Shown: positions 16,857 to 25,295 of the stretch, one piece after another
Numbering within the stretch: position 1 is the first letter of the stretch
Layout: every line of letters starts with the position of its first letter
Assembly: GCA_016765095.1 (NCBI GenBank)
Contig: JAESQQ010000152.1
Location: 1-32,964, forward strand
Source of the DNA: Planctomycetota bacterium
GTDB lineage: Bacteria > Planctomycetota > J058
DNA: 32,964 bases
Direction of reading: 5' to 3'
The notes under the pieces: model-generated
What the model saw: only the letters and a program-made list of their open reading frames with translations
The model's database searches: none
What the model was told of the DNA's origin: nothing
Translations under genes and position numbers: made by a program

Positions 16857-17098
16857 GGTCGTTCTCCTTCGTCCAGCCTCTTTGCAAAGGCTGTACCAGT
16901 GAGAAGACCCGAAGTGCCCTAGTTACATGGGCGATCTGTTCATCTGCGTTTCGATTCTGACGATTCGCCGTTGAGGGCCCCCCGGACTCGCTTCTTCTTC
17001 GGCGCCGGGGGCTCGTTCTCTCAACACGACCAACGCACTTCCCGCGTCTTCGCCTTGCTCCTTGACGCGCCTCGTCCAATCCAAGGAGGGATAACGAA

Positions 17099-17112
17099 TG
17101 AACGATCGTTCA
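17099..17112. promoter_or_regulatory. Perfect 14-bp palindrome TGAACGATCGTTCA, TetR-operator-like
   Basis: Self-complementary, in the intergenic region 64 bp upstream of the SDR start codon (17177). Confidence 0.6.
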
Positions 17113-17176
17113 ATGCAGCACGCCAACTGAGGCCCGCCCGAACGATCCCGGCGCCCAGAGAGGCAGGAGACACGCC

Positions 17177-17862
17177 ATGCGCGGACTCAAGGACAAGGTT
17201 GTGATCGTGACCGGCGCCGGCCGGGGGATTGGCCGCGCAACGGCCCAACGCTTCTGCGAGGAGGGCTCGCGGGTCGTGATCGCCGAGCTGAGCGAAGAGC
17301 TCGGGCAAGGAGCGGCTGAGGAGCTGCGCGCCGAGGGGTTCGAGGCGAGCTTCGTCCAAGTCAACGTCAGCGATCGCGCCAGCGTTCAGGCCATGGTCGG
17401 CGCGGTCAAGGAGCGCTACGGCCAGATCGACGCCCTGATCAACAACGCGGGGATCCTCGCCGACAAAACGTTGCGCAAGCTGACCGACGAGGACTTCGAC
17501 TGCGAGAGCAGGGCTGGGGTGGTGCGATCGTCAATGCGTCTTCGGTCGTCGCCCTCTACGGGAACTTCGGTCAGACCAACTACGTGGCCAGCAAGGCCGG
17601 CGTGATCGGCATGACCCGGGTTTGGGCCCGCGAGCTCGGCCGCAGCAACATTCGCGTCAACGCCGTCGCTCCCGGGTTCATTGAGACCGAGATGACCAAG
17701 CAAATGCCAGCCAAGGTCACCGATATGCTCGTCGCTAAGGTCCCACTCGGGCGCATGGGCAGCGTGGCCGAGGTCGCCGCGCTCTACGCCTTCCTGGTCA
17801 GCGACGACGGGGCCTACGTCTCAGGCGCTACGCTGAGCGTCGACGGCGGCGTCGTCGTCTAG
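17177..17862 (+). pseudogene. SDR/3-oxoacyl-ACP reductase (FabG)-like gene with internal frame-disrupting deletion
   Basis: N-part VVIVTGAGRGIGRATAQRF…INNAGILADKTLRKLTDEDFD and C-part GWGGAIVNASSVVALYGNFGQTNYVASKAGVIGMTRVWARELGRSNIRVNAVAPGFIETEM…SGATLSVDGGVVV lie in different frames joined near 17500-17508. The NLKG region is absent. Confidence 0.85.
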
Positions 17863-17877
17863 GGCTCCCGCGTCGCG

Positions 17878-20199
17878 CTACGCGGATCGCGACAAAAGAG
17901 ACGCCGACCACCCAGACGGTTGGGTGGCGATCTCGTGCCTCCCTTCAAGCGTGAGGCGGCGCCCGCGGGCGGTCAGCCTCACCATCCCGCGCCGAAGCAA
18001 GAAGGGCTCGAACACGCGCTGCACGTTGCGCCGCGACGTGCCCAGCCTGGCCGCCAGGGTCGCGAGGCCCACGGGGCCGGGGCAGTCAATCAGGACCCGC
18101 AGGTAGTCAGCCTCTGACGCGGTGACTCCGCTCGTCGCCATGCGAGTTCGCTTGAAGGCGGCGCTGACGACGTCCGCGTCCACCCGCGAGCTGTCCGCAG
18201 CCCTCGCTTCGTCACAGACCGCCTGCAAGAGCGCGAGCCCCTCCCGCGGCGTATCTCGGGCTGCGGCGGCCACCCCGTCCCGCGCGTCGGAGGTCAGCGT
18301 CAGCCCCTTGGCGATCGCGGCTCGCTCTAGGATCTCCCCCAACACCTGCTGATCGTAGAACTCGAGTCGCTCCTCATAGACGAACCGACTCCTGAGCGGC
18401 TCGGGGAACAGTCCCTCCTCTGTGGTGGCGGCGATCAGGGTGAAGGGAGCGAGGCGAATTCGCAGTGAGCGCTGCTCCATTCCCAACCTCACCGGCAAGT
18501 CGACGTGCCCGCCCTCGAGGGCTTCGTAGAGCACCTCGGAGACCCGTGCCGAGAGCCTGTGGACTTCGTCAAGAAAGAGCACATTGCCTGGGCGGAGCGA
18601 AGTGAGCTGGCGCACGAGCACCGCCGGGTCACGGACCACCGGCGCCATCACCGTCTGAAGGCTTCCCCCGAGCTCGCTCGCGACCGCCCGCGCAATGCTC
18701 GTTTTCCCCAGTCCGGCTGCCCCAAGGAGTAGGAGGTGCCCCAACGGCTCGCCAGCCTTGGTCGCCGATCGGATCGCGACCCGCAGGCTGTTCCGCACCC
18801 GCTCTTGGCCCACTAAGCCGTCAAGACCCTCGCCCAGCCCGAGGGGGGGTCCCGAGGAGGGGCTTGCGTCTGTCGCTAGCGGGCACGGGTCCGCCGTGGG
18901 CGCGATGCCGGGTTCGAAGTTCAGGCTTCCGCTGCGCCTCTCGAAGCTGAACAGGTGGCGGTGCCGACGCCACCAACTCGCGTCCACCACGCGGGGGACG
19001 TCATTGAAACTCACCCGTGTAGCCTCCGGTGAGGCTCCACGTGTAGCCTCCGGAAAGGCTCCAGGTGTAGCCTCCGGAGAGGCTCCAGGTGTAGCCTCCG
19101 GAGCGTCGATCCTCTTCAGGACGTGTTTCTTGGGCTGCTTTCGCTCGCCCAGGTTCTCCCCCTCCGAGTCGAGGAAGACCAGGCTTCCGGCGTCGCCTTG
19201 GAGGATCAGGTATTGGTCGTGCACGAGCGAATGACAGTCCTCGCAAAGCGTGACCAGATTCGCGCGGGTCGTTCGCCCTCCATAGCGCCGCCAGTGAATG
19301 TGGTGGGCGCTTAGATTCCGCGTTGAAGCGCAGCAGACACACTTCCAACCGTCACGGTCGTGGATCTCCAGCCGGAGCGCTTTGCCCGCGGGCGTGTCGC
19401 GATCTTCCTGAGGCACGTACCCCTGGTTGAGGGGATCGAGGTCTGGGTTGGCGGGCTTGAGGGTCAGCGGCTCGCCTGTCAGTTCCCTCACCCCCTTGTG
19501 CGCCATCCACATCAGGAGGTCCTTGTCCGAGACGGGCCCGTCGAATACCCGCTCCTCCATGGCCGTCCGCCAGAGCGACCAGACGGATTCCTCAACGGGG
19601 TTCAGGCGCGCCTGTACCAGTAGCTTGGTGGTGTGTATTCGTCGGCGCTCGGAGTCGGTCGGGAGCTCGCCCTTTTGGTGACGAGCCACCTTCTGTGCGA
19701 CTTCCTTCGCAGTCCGCGTGATCGCCCATTCGCCCCAAACCCGCTCGGTGTTGGGAGTCACGACTCTCGTCAGGGCGCGGACCTGCGAGTAACGAAGCTC
19801 GTCCTCTTCGAACAGGCTGTGGAGCTCTGGAAGATCCTGAAGCGCTCGGCCGACGCGCACGTATTCCTTCAGCGTGGAGGGAGGCATGCGAAGACGCTGG
19901 TTGGCGTACTGAGCGAGCGAAGCGTAGCCCCGCTTCTGGTGGAGGCTCCGGTCTGCTATGTCGGCCAAGTAGAAGGCGGCAACCCGGGCGCCGAGATCGC
20001 CCGCTCGGTGACCTGCCAGGGCACGCCGCTCAGCCTCCTCGGCTGCCAACCCGCCGCAGAGGTCTAGCGAGAGGGTCAGGACCTCCGGTCGGGCCGGCTC
20101 TTGGGGGCGACTCGGGGTTTCGGCTCGCGGCTTCGATTTGAGTGGCGTCATGGTTTCGCTCCTCGGCATGGACCCTGGAGAGGCTACCACCGATCCCAT
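17878..20199 (-). CDS. HNH endonuclease - RuvB-like AAA+ ATPase fusion protein
   Basis: Single 773-aa ORF. HNH: HDRDGWKCVCCASTRNLSAHHIHWRRYGGRTTRANLVTLCEDCHSLVHD. RuvB-like: GLVGQERVRNSLRVAI, GAAGLGKTSIARAVASELGG (Walker A), VLFLDEVHRLSARVSEVLYEALE (Walker B), RIRLAPFTLIAATTEEGLFPEPLRSRF (sensor 1/Arg finger), GPVGLATLAARLGTSRRNVQRVFEPFLLRRGMV (winged helix). The likely start is internal, e.g. MTPLKSKPR. Confidence 0.93.
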   Translation of the reverse strand: MGSVVASPGSMPRSETMTPLKSKPRAETPSRPQEPARPEVLTLSLDLCGGLAAEEAERRALAGHRAGDLGARVAAFYLADIADRSLHQKRGYASLAQYANQRLRMPPSTLKEYVRVGRALQDLPELHSLFEEDELRYSQVRALTRVVTPNTERVWGEWAITRTAKEVAQKVARHQKGELPTDSERRRIHTTKLLVQARLNPVEESVWSLWRTAMEERVFDGPVSDKDLLMWMAHKGVRELTGEPLTLKPANPDLDPLNQGYVPQEDRDTPAGKALRLEIHDRDGWKCVCCASTRNLSAHHIHWRRYGGRTTRANLVTLCEDCHSLVHDQYLILQGDAGSLVFLDSEGENLGERKQPKKHVLKRIDAPEATPGASPEATPGAFPEATRGASPEATRVSFNDVPRVVDASWWRRHRHLFSFERRSGSLNFEPGIAPTADPCPLATDASPSSGPPLGLGEGLDGLVGQERVRNSLRVAIRSATKAGEPLGHLLLLGAAGLGKTSIARAVASELGGSLQTVMAPVVRDPAVLVRQLTSLRPGNVLFLDEVHRLSARVSEVLYEALEGGHVDLPVRLGMEQRSLRIRLAPFTLIAATTEEGLFPEPLRSRFVYEERLEFYDQQVLGEILERAAIAKGLTLTSDARDGVAAAARDTPREGLALLQAVCDEARAADSSRVDADVVSAAFKRTRMATSGVTASEADYLRVLIDCPGPVGLATLAARLGTSRRNVQRVFEPFLLRRGMVRLTARGRRLTLEGRHEIATQPSGWSASLLSRSA
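19017..19103 (-). repeat. 24-bp in-frame tandem repeat, about 3.6 copies, in the HNH-RuvB linker
   Basis: gtgtagcctccggtgaggctccac / gtgtagcctccggaaaggctccag / gtgtagcctccggagaggctccag / gtgtagcctccggag. Encodes PEATPGAS-PEATPGAF-PEATRGAS-PEATR. Confidence 0.95.
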
Positions 20200-20470
20200 A
20201 CAAAACCCGAATCCTGGGTCCGATAAGCCGTCCTCTCAGCGGCTGGGTCGGGGCTCCCCCAGGGTGACCCCAGCTGGGACCAAGAACGCGTGGCGAGGCT
20301 ACAGGACGCCGCGAATCAGGAGCAGGGGTGTCTCCGCCCGCGGCTTGATCCCGTTCAGCACCCGCCCGAGCTCTCCGGGCCCGCCTCGAGAGATCCGGCC
20401 GCGCGACGACGAGCGCTCGTGGAGGTCCTCCCCCCAACCAACTCGTTGGCGAGTTCCCGATCGGACCGGC

Positions 20471-21595
20471 TCAATCGGCGCACAGACCCTCATAGAGCCT
20501 GGCCAAGCCCTCGCTGGCCGCAGCCGTGCTGAACCGCGCACCCCGGGCGAGCCCGGCAGCCCCCCAGCTCGCGCGGAGATCAGGAGCCTTCGCCAGCCGC
20601 TCCCAGGCAGACGCCCAGGCCTCGGGCTCGGGCGGAAGGAGCAGGCCTGTTTCCTCGGGGATCACGAGTTCACCTAGCCCACCCTCGGCCGAGGCCAAGA
20701 CAGGGCGCCCCGAGAGCATGGCCTCGAGCGCCACGAGCCCGAAGGACTCGGGCTCAACGCTTGGGACGAGGACGAGGTCGCTCGCCGCCAACAGGCTCCA
20801 GGGGTCGTGACTGCCGCGTGGAAGGAGGTGAACGCGCCGCCAGCATGGGCTGCGCGCGATCTGAGCCCTCAGCTCTCGAGCGTAGCCAGGGTGACCGGGG
20901 GCCTCCCCGCCGGCGATCACGAGGTGCAAGTCGCCCCGGGTCCGCTTCAGCGCGGCAAGCGCCAGGCGGTGCCCCTTGCGAGGTGTCAGGCGCCCGAGGA
21001 GGAGCGCCAAGGAGGCCCCCTTGGGCACGTCGAGGGCGCCCCAACTCACCTCGGAGACCGAGCTCGGCCGCTCTCGCCCCGGGTAGACGATTCGAGTCCG
21101 CGCGGCGACTCGAGCCCCGCAGTTGCCGACCCAGTCTGCGACGGCGGCGCTGTTGCACACCAAGGGCCCCGAGCTGGCCGCCAGGAGGGGAGCCAGGAGG
21201 CGCTGGCCCCAGCGTGTCGGGATTTCTTGCAGGTGCCAGAGGTGAGGGAGCCCGGCCAGCCGACTCCAGAGCGGGCCTCCCAGGCAAGCCGAGGTGCTCG
21301 TGTGCACAAACTCGACTCCAGCCTTTGCACCGAGACGATCCAGACGACGCAGCGCCCTGAGCGAACGCATTGCGAGCAGACCCGGCCGGGCCCGCTCAGC
21401 ACGAGTCACCGACACGACGTCCGCGATTTGCCAGGGGACCTCGTGGCGGGTCAAAGCCACGCTCAGCGGACCTCGGCGCGGCAGCACGACCAGCGGCTCG
21501 TATCGGCCGCGATCGAGGTGCTTGACATGATCGAGGAGAACGCGATCGCTCCCGTAGAGCTCGGCGCTCGGGTGAAGAATGGCGAAGCGCTTCAC
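20471..21595 (-). CDS. GT4-type (GT-B fold) glycosyltransferase
   Basis: VKRFAILHPSAELYGSDRVLLDHVKHL…LALLLGRLTPRKGHRLALAAL…SDLVLVPSVEPESFGLVALEAMLSGRPVLASAEGGLGELV. GTG start at 21595 overlaps the upstream stop (GTGA), so the longer listed ORF is over-extended. Confidence 0.9.
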   Translation of the reverse strand: MKRFAILHPSAELYGSDRVLLDHVKHLDRGRYEPLVVLPRRGPLSVALTRHEVPWQIADVVSVTRAERARPGLLAMRSLRALRRLDRLGAKAGVEFVHTSTSACLGGPLWSRLAGLPHLWHLQEIPTRWGQRLLAPLLAASSGPLVCNSAAVADWVGNCGARVAARTRIVYPGRERPSSVSEVSWGALDVPKGASLALLLGRLTPRKGHRLALAALKRTRGDLHLVIAGGEAPGHPGYARELRAQIARSPCWRRVHLLPRGSHDPWSLLAASDLVLVPSVEPESFGLVALEAMLSGRPVLASAEGGLGELVIPEETGLLLPPEPEAWASAWERLAKAPDLRASWGAAGLARGARFSTAAASEGLARLYEGLCAD

Positions 21596-22515
21596 GCGAG
21601 TTCGCTCAAGGCTGCGCGGAGGCTGACCGCGAGGAGGCGCCGCCGCTGAACGAGACTCGGCGCCGAGCGTGGCGGACGGAGCCGCTGGAGGTGAGCCAGC
21701 GCAAGCCGCGCGCCGAGACCGGTCGCGAAGCAGAGCGCGAGGGCACGTCGCTCGCGAGGGGGGCTCAGGCTGAGCGTCCCTCTGACCCAACGCCCGTCCA
21801 GCGCTGGCTGACTGCCTTGCCCCACGTGCACGACACGCGCCTGCGGGCAGTAGAGGACCCGATAGCCAGCCCGCCTCAGCGCTCGGCTCAGGAGGAGGTC
21901 CTCGCCGTAGAGGAAAGGACCCGGAGGGACCCCCCCCGCACGCTCGAGAGCCTCGCGTCGAATCAAGGGAGCCGTCCCCGCGATCCAGTCGACGGCCAGG
22001 GGCCGGCGTCGAGCGGCGTATGCGCGCTGCGGCAGGTAGAGCGCGCCCCGGCGCCAGGTCTCGCTGAGCTGACTCAGCCCGCTGAAGTGAAGTGCCGCGC
22101 TGCCCAAGCTCAAATCGGCGCCACCCGCCCCCCCAGAGAGGCGCCCGTCGACGTCCAGCAGCGCGGGTCCGACCGCACCCGCGAGAGGATCGCGCTCGAG
22201 TTCGCCTTCGAGTCGTAACAGGACGTCGGGGCGGGGGAGCCGAACGTCCGCGTTGAGGAGCCAGAGCCGCTCCCCCCCGAGCTTTGGGAGCGCAGCCCGG
22301 AGCGCGCCTGCGTAGCCAAGGTTCTCCTCGCTCTGGAGCACCCGAACCCATGGATAAGCCCGGCCGACCGCCGCGACCGTCCCGTCGCGCGAAGCGTTGT
22401 CGAACAGAGTGACCTGCAGGCGAGCGCGGAGCGGTGCGAGGTCACGGAGCAATCGGAGCGCGTGGAGCTTGCTCTCGTAGCTGACGATCAAGGCTTCGCT
22501 GGTCGGAGCGCGCAC
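21592..22515 (-). CDS. GT2-family glycosyltransferase
   Basis: ALIVSYESKLHALRLLRDL…VTLFDNASRDGTVAAVG…ENLGYAGALRAAL…LWLLNADVRLP…FLYGEDLLLSRALRRAGYRVLYCP. Confidence 0.9.
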   Translation of the reverse strand: MRAPTSEALIVSYESKLHALRLLRDLAPLRARLQVTLFDNASRDGTVAAVGRAYPWVRVLQSEENLGYAGALRAALPKLGGERLWLLNADVRLPRPDVLLRLEGELERDPLAGAVGPALLDVDGRLSGGAGGADLSLGSAALHFSGLSQLSETWRRGALYLPQRAYAARRRPLAVDWIAGTAPLIRREALERAGGVPPGPFLYGEDLLLSRALRRAGYRVLYCPQARVVHVGQGSQPALDGRWVRGTLSLSPPRERRALALCFATGLGARLALAHLQRLRPPRSAPSLVQRRRLLAVSLRAALSELA

Positions 22516-22531
22516 GAGCGAGCGGAGGTCC

Positions 22532-24697
22532 CTAACCCTCAGTGTCCGCAGACGACTCGGTCATTCGGTTGACGAGCTCCGCGTAGCGCCCACCGGCGGC
22601 GAGCAGGTCCTCGTGACGCCCACGCTCCACGATCCGCCCCTGATCGAGGACCAGGATCTGGTCGGCGTGGCGCACCGTCGAGAGTCGGTGCGCGATCACG
22701 AGCGTGGTGCAGTCCTGACTCACCGTTTCGACAGCCTCTTGGACGAGGCGCTCGGTGGTGGCGTCCAGGGCGCTCATGGCTTCGTCGAGCAAGAGCACCT
22801 CAGGGCGTCGCACGAAGGCGCGCGCGAGGGTCAAGCGCTGGATCTGCCCGCCTGAGAGCTGGGATCCGCGCTCACCCGCGACGTAGCCATAGCCGCCGGG
22901 GAGCGCCGCGACCTCGTCATGGAGGCAAGCCGCGCGCGCGGCCTCTTCGACCTCGGCGTCAGTCGCCTCGAGCCGACCGTAGCGAACGTTCTCCCGGAGC
23001 GTGTCGTTGAACACGAACGGCTGCTGAGAGACGACGGCGACCCGAGACAGCCAGCTCGCGCGCTGGAGCGAAGTGATCGACTGACCGTCGATCAAGACCT
23101 CGCCGGAGTCGGCGTCCATGTGTCGCGCCAAAATGTCCATCAGCGTCGACTTGCCAGAGCCAGTGTGTCCGACGAGCGCGGTCGTGCTCCCGCGAGCAGC
23201 CTCGAAGCTGATCCCCTGCAGGACCGGCGTCTCCCCGTCGTAGCTGAAGTGAACGTCACGAAGCTCGATCCCCTCGCGGAGGCTCTCGAGAGCGGTCGCC
23301 CCCGGAGGATCGATCGTGAGCGACTCCAAGTCGAACAGATCCCGTAGCCGACGATACGAGGGGAGCGCGTCCTGAACGTTGTTGTAGGCCATGGCCATGC
23401 TCTTGGTCGGGCGATACATGAGCATGACCAGACCCGCGAAGGCCGCGAACCGGCCCGCGTCCAGCCCTCCCGCATGATTCACGATCATCCACCCACCGAC
23501 GAGGATCAGGACCGGGACGGTGCTGTCGTTCATCAGTCGGAGCCAACTCCGCGAAGCCGTCCGAGCTCGAATCACGCCGAGCTCTGCGTGATAGGCGCGC
23601 TCGGTCCCGAGGTGGAACTTCTCCGCCTCGTGTGCCTCGCGACGGAAGGCCTTCACGAGCCGGATCCCGGCGAACATTTGGTGCATCGACTCGATCACGT
23701 CAGCCAACGCGCTCTGACGATCTCGCGCGCTGCGTCGGATCGTGCGCCCGCTGATCCGGATCGGAATCAGAACCGTGACGGCCATCACGAGGAGTGCGAG
23801 CGCGAGCGGCCAGGAAATGTAGAGCGCACCCAGGTAGAGCACGACGAGCCGGGCGGGCTGAAGCACATAGATCGTCGCGAGCGGAAGAATGATCCCGTTG
23901 ACGCACTTGGCGACGTCGCTGTTGAGGCGAGCCAGAAGGTCGCCTCGCCGCATGTTCGCGAGCTGCGGCGCGCTGAGTTCGAGGCTCTTGCTGACGGCGG
24001 CGCACTGCATCTCGAAGAACACACGGGCCACGATCACGCGCGACGTGGCGTTGAGCGCATAGCGCAGAAAGGCCAGGATCCCGGCCAACGCAAAGGCATA
24101 GACCACGATTCGCTTCAGGACCCGCAGGGCAGAGGCAAAGCTCGCCTCCCGAACGAGAGTCCGAGCCTGGAGACTCAAGGCCGCCGCTGCAGCGCGCGCG
24201 TCGGGCGTCGCGACTCGCGGGTCAGGGAGGACGAGCTGGCCTGCAGCCGCCTGGACTCGAATCGCCTTCGCGAGGGTCTTGCGGGGCTCGACGTCGTCTT
24301 CGCGGAGGTCGGCGGCGTCCGCGACCAGGACTCGGCGCGAGCGCTCGAGGAGCCGGCAGAGGGCGTCTTTGGTCCAGGCTGGATCTTCCGCCGCCCGCCC
24401 CGAATACACCCGCAACCCGAGGAGACCGGCTGAGGACTCGGTCGCGGCGACCGAGGCCAATCGCTGCTCGGCCAAGACCGCCCCGGCCGGGGTCGAGTTG
24501 GCCTCGAACCACTCCGCGTCGAGGTCTTCCCCTTCGCTGTCGCCTCCACGCAGAAGGACCCGGTTGAGGAGGTCCTGGAGCAGGTACGCCTGCCCCACGT
24601 CACAGCCTGCTGCCGCGAACGTAAACGCAACCACCATCAGAGCCGCGGCCAACTGGACCTTGAAGTAAGGCCAGAGGAAGCCCACCGCCGCCGACAC
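22532..24697 (-). CDS. ABC exporter, fused TM and ATP-binding domains (MsbA-like), with a large insertion after TM1
   Basis: Walker A GHTGSGKSTLM, signature LSGGQIQRLTLARAF, Walker B VLLLDEAMSALD, H-loop VIAHRLSTV. About 140 aa of soluble sequence lies between the first and second TM segments. Confidence 0.93.
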   Translation of the reverse strand: MSAAVGFLWPYFKVQLAAALMVVAFTFAAAGCDVGQAYLLQDLLNRVLLRGGDSEGEDLDAEWFEANSTPAGAVLAEQRLASVAATESSAGLLGLRVYSGRAAEDPAWTKDALCRLLERSRRVLVADAADLREDDVEPRKTLAKAIRVQAAAGQLVLPDPRVATPDARAAAAALSLQARTLVREASFASALRVLKRIVVYAFALAGILAFLRYALNATSRVIVARVFFEMQCAAVSKSLELSAPQLANMRRGDLLARLNSDVAKCVNGIILPLATIYVLQPARLVVLYLGALYISWPLALALLVMAVTVLIPIRISGRTIRRSARDRQSALADVIESMHQMFAGIRLVKAFRREAHEAEKFHLGTERAYHAELGVIRARTASRSWLRLMNDSTVPVLILVGGWMIVNHAGGLDAGRFAAFAGLVMLMYRPTKSMAMAYNNVQDALPSYRRLRDLFDLESLTIDPPGATALESLREGIELRDVHFSYDGETPVLQGISFEAARGSTTALVGHTGSGKSTLMDILARHMDADSGEVLIDGQSITSLQRASWLSRVAVVSQQPFVFNDTLRENVRYGRLEATDAEVEEAARAACLHDEVAALPGGYGYVAGERGSQLSGGQIQRLTLARAFVRRPEVLLLDEAMSALDATTERLVQEAVETVSQDCTTLVIAHRLSTVRHADQILVLDQGRIVERGRHEDLLAAGGRYAELVNRMTESSADTEG

Positions 24698-24929
24698 CTC
24701 CCCCGGTTCGGTGCTCGGGGGAGGGGCGGCTTCGTCACCGGGTGCTGGAGTCGTGGATTCCCCTCCGGACAGATCGGGCTCCTTCTCCCCTGGCTCCGAG
24801 AGCGATTCGCAGGGCGTGGGCGCGCCAGTCTCGTCCCCGGGTGCAAGAAGGGCAAGCTTGGGCTGAATCCGGCTTGGTCGCCAGGGCCGGAAAAACCGCT
24901 AGACTCCTGTCTAGCCCCCTGTGAGATCC

Positions 24930-25295
24930 ATGCCCTACCGAGTCTTGGCCGTCGACGACTCTCTCCTCATGCGCCGTAAGGTCGAGAAGAGCTTGAAGGA
25001 CACCGAGTTCGAGGTCGTGGCCACGGCGAGCGACGGCGCCGAAGCCGTCGAGCGGTTCAAAGAGTTGACGCCCGATTTGGTCCTGCTCGACATCGTGATG
25101 CCCAACAAGGACGGACCCACGGCGCTGCGAGAGATCATCGCGCTCGACGAGTCGGCTCGCGTCATCATGGTCAGCTCTCTTGGAACCGACGAAGCGGTCA
25201 CTGACTGCCTCGAGGCTGGCGCGCTCCGCTTCATTCAAAAGCCGTTTACGACCGAGCTCCTCCTCAAGACCCTCCGCGCCGTGTGCGCCGAATGA
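24930..25295 (+). CDS. CheY-like single-domain response regulator
   Basis: VLAVDDSLLMRRKVEKSL (acidic DD), LVLLDIVMPNKDG (phospho-Asp), VIMVSSLG, FIQKPF (Lys). Confidence 0.94.
   Translation: MPYRVLAVDDSLLMRRKVEKSLKDTEFEVVATASDGAEAVERFKELTPDLVLLDIVMPNKDGPTALREIIALDESARVIMVSSLGTDEAVTDCLEAGALRFIQKPFTTELLLKTLRAVCAE

Noticed and set aside
17878-18850. Calling the RuvB-like region the genome's canonical ruvB
   Set aside because: It is part of a continuous HNH fusion, and no ruvA/ruvC neighbours are visible. Whether a separate ruvB exists cannot be determined from this window.
19017-19103. Possible CRISPR array
   Set aside because: Repeats are directly adjacent 24-bp units with no spacers and lie in frame inside a coding region.
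20471-22351. 626-aa version of the GT4 gene with an Arg/Pro-rich N-terminal extension
   Set aside because: The extension overlaps the GT2 gene in another frame. The GTG at 21595 with GTGA overlap and VKRFAILHP is the better start.
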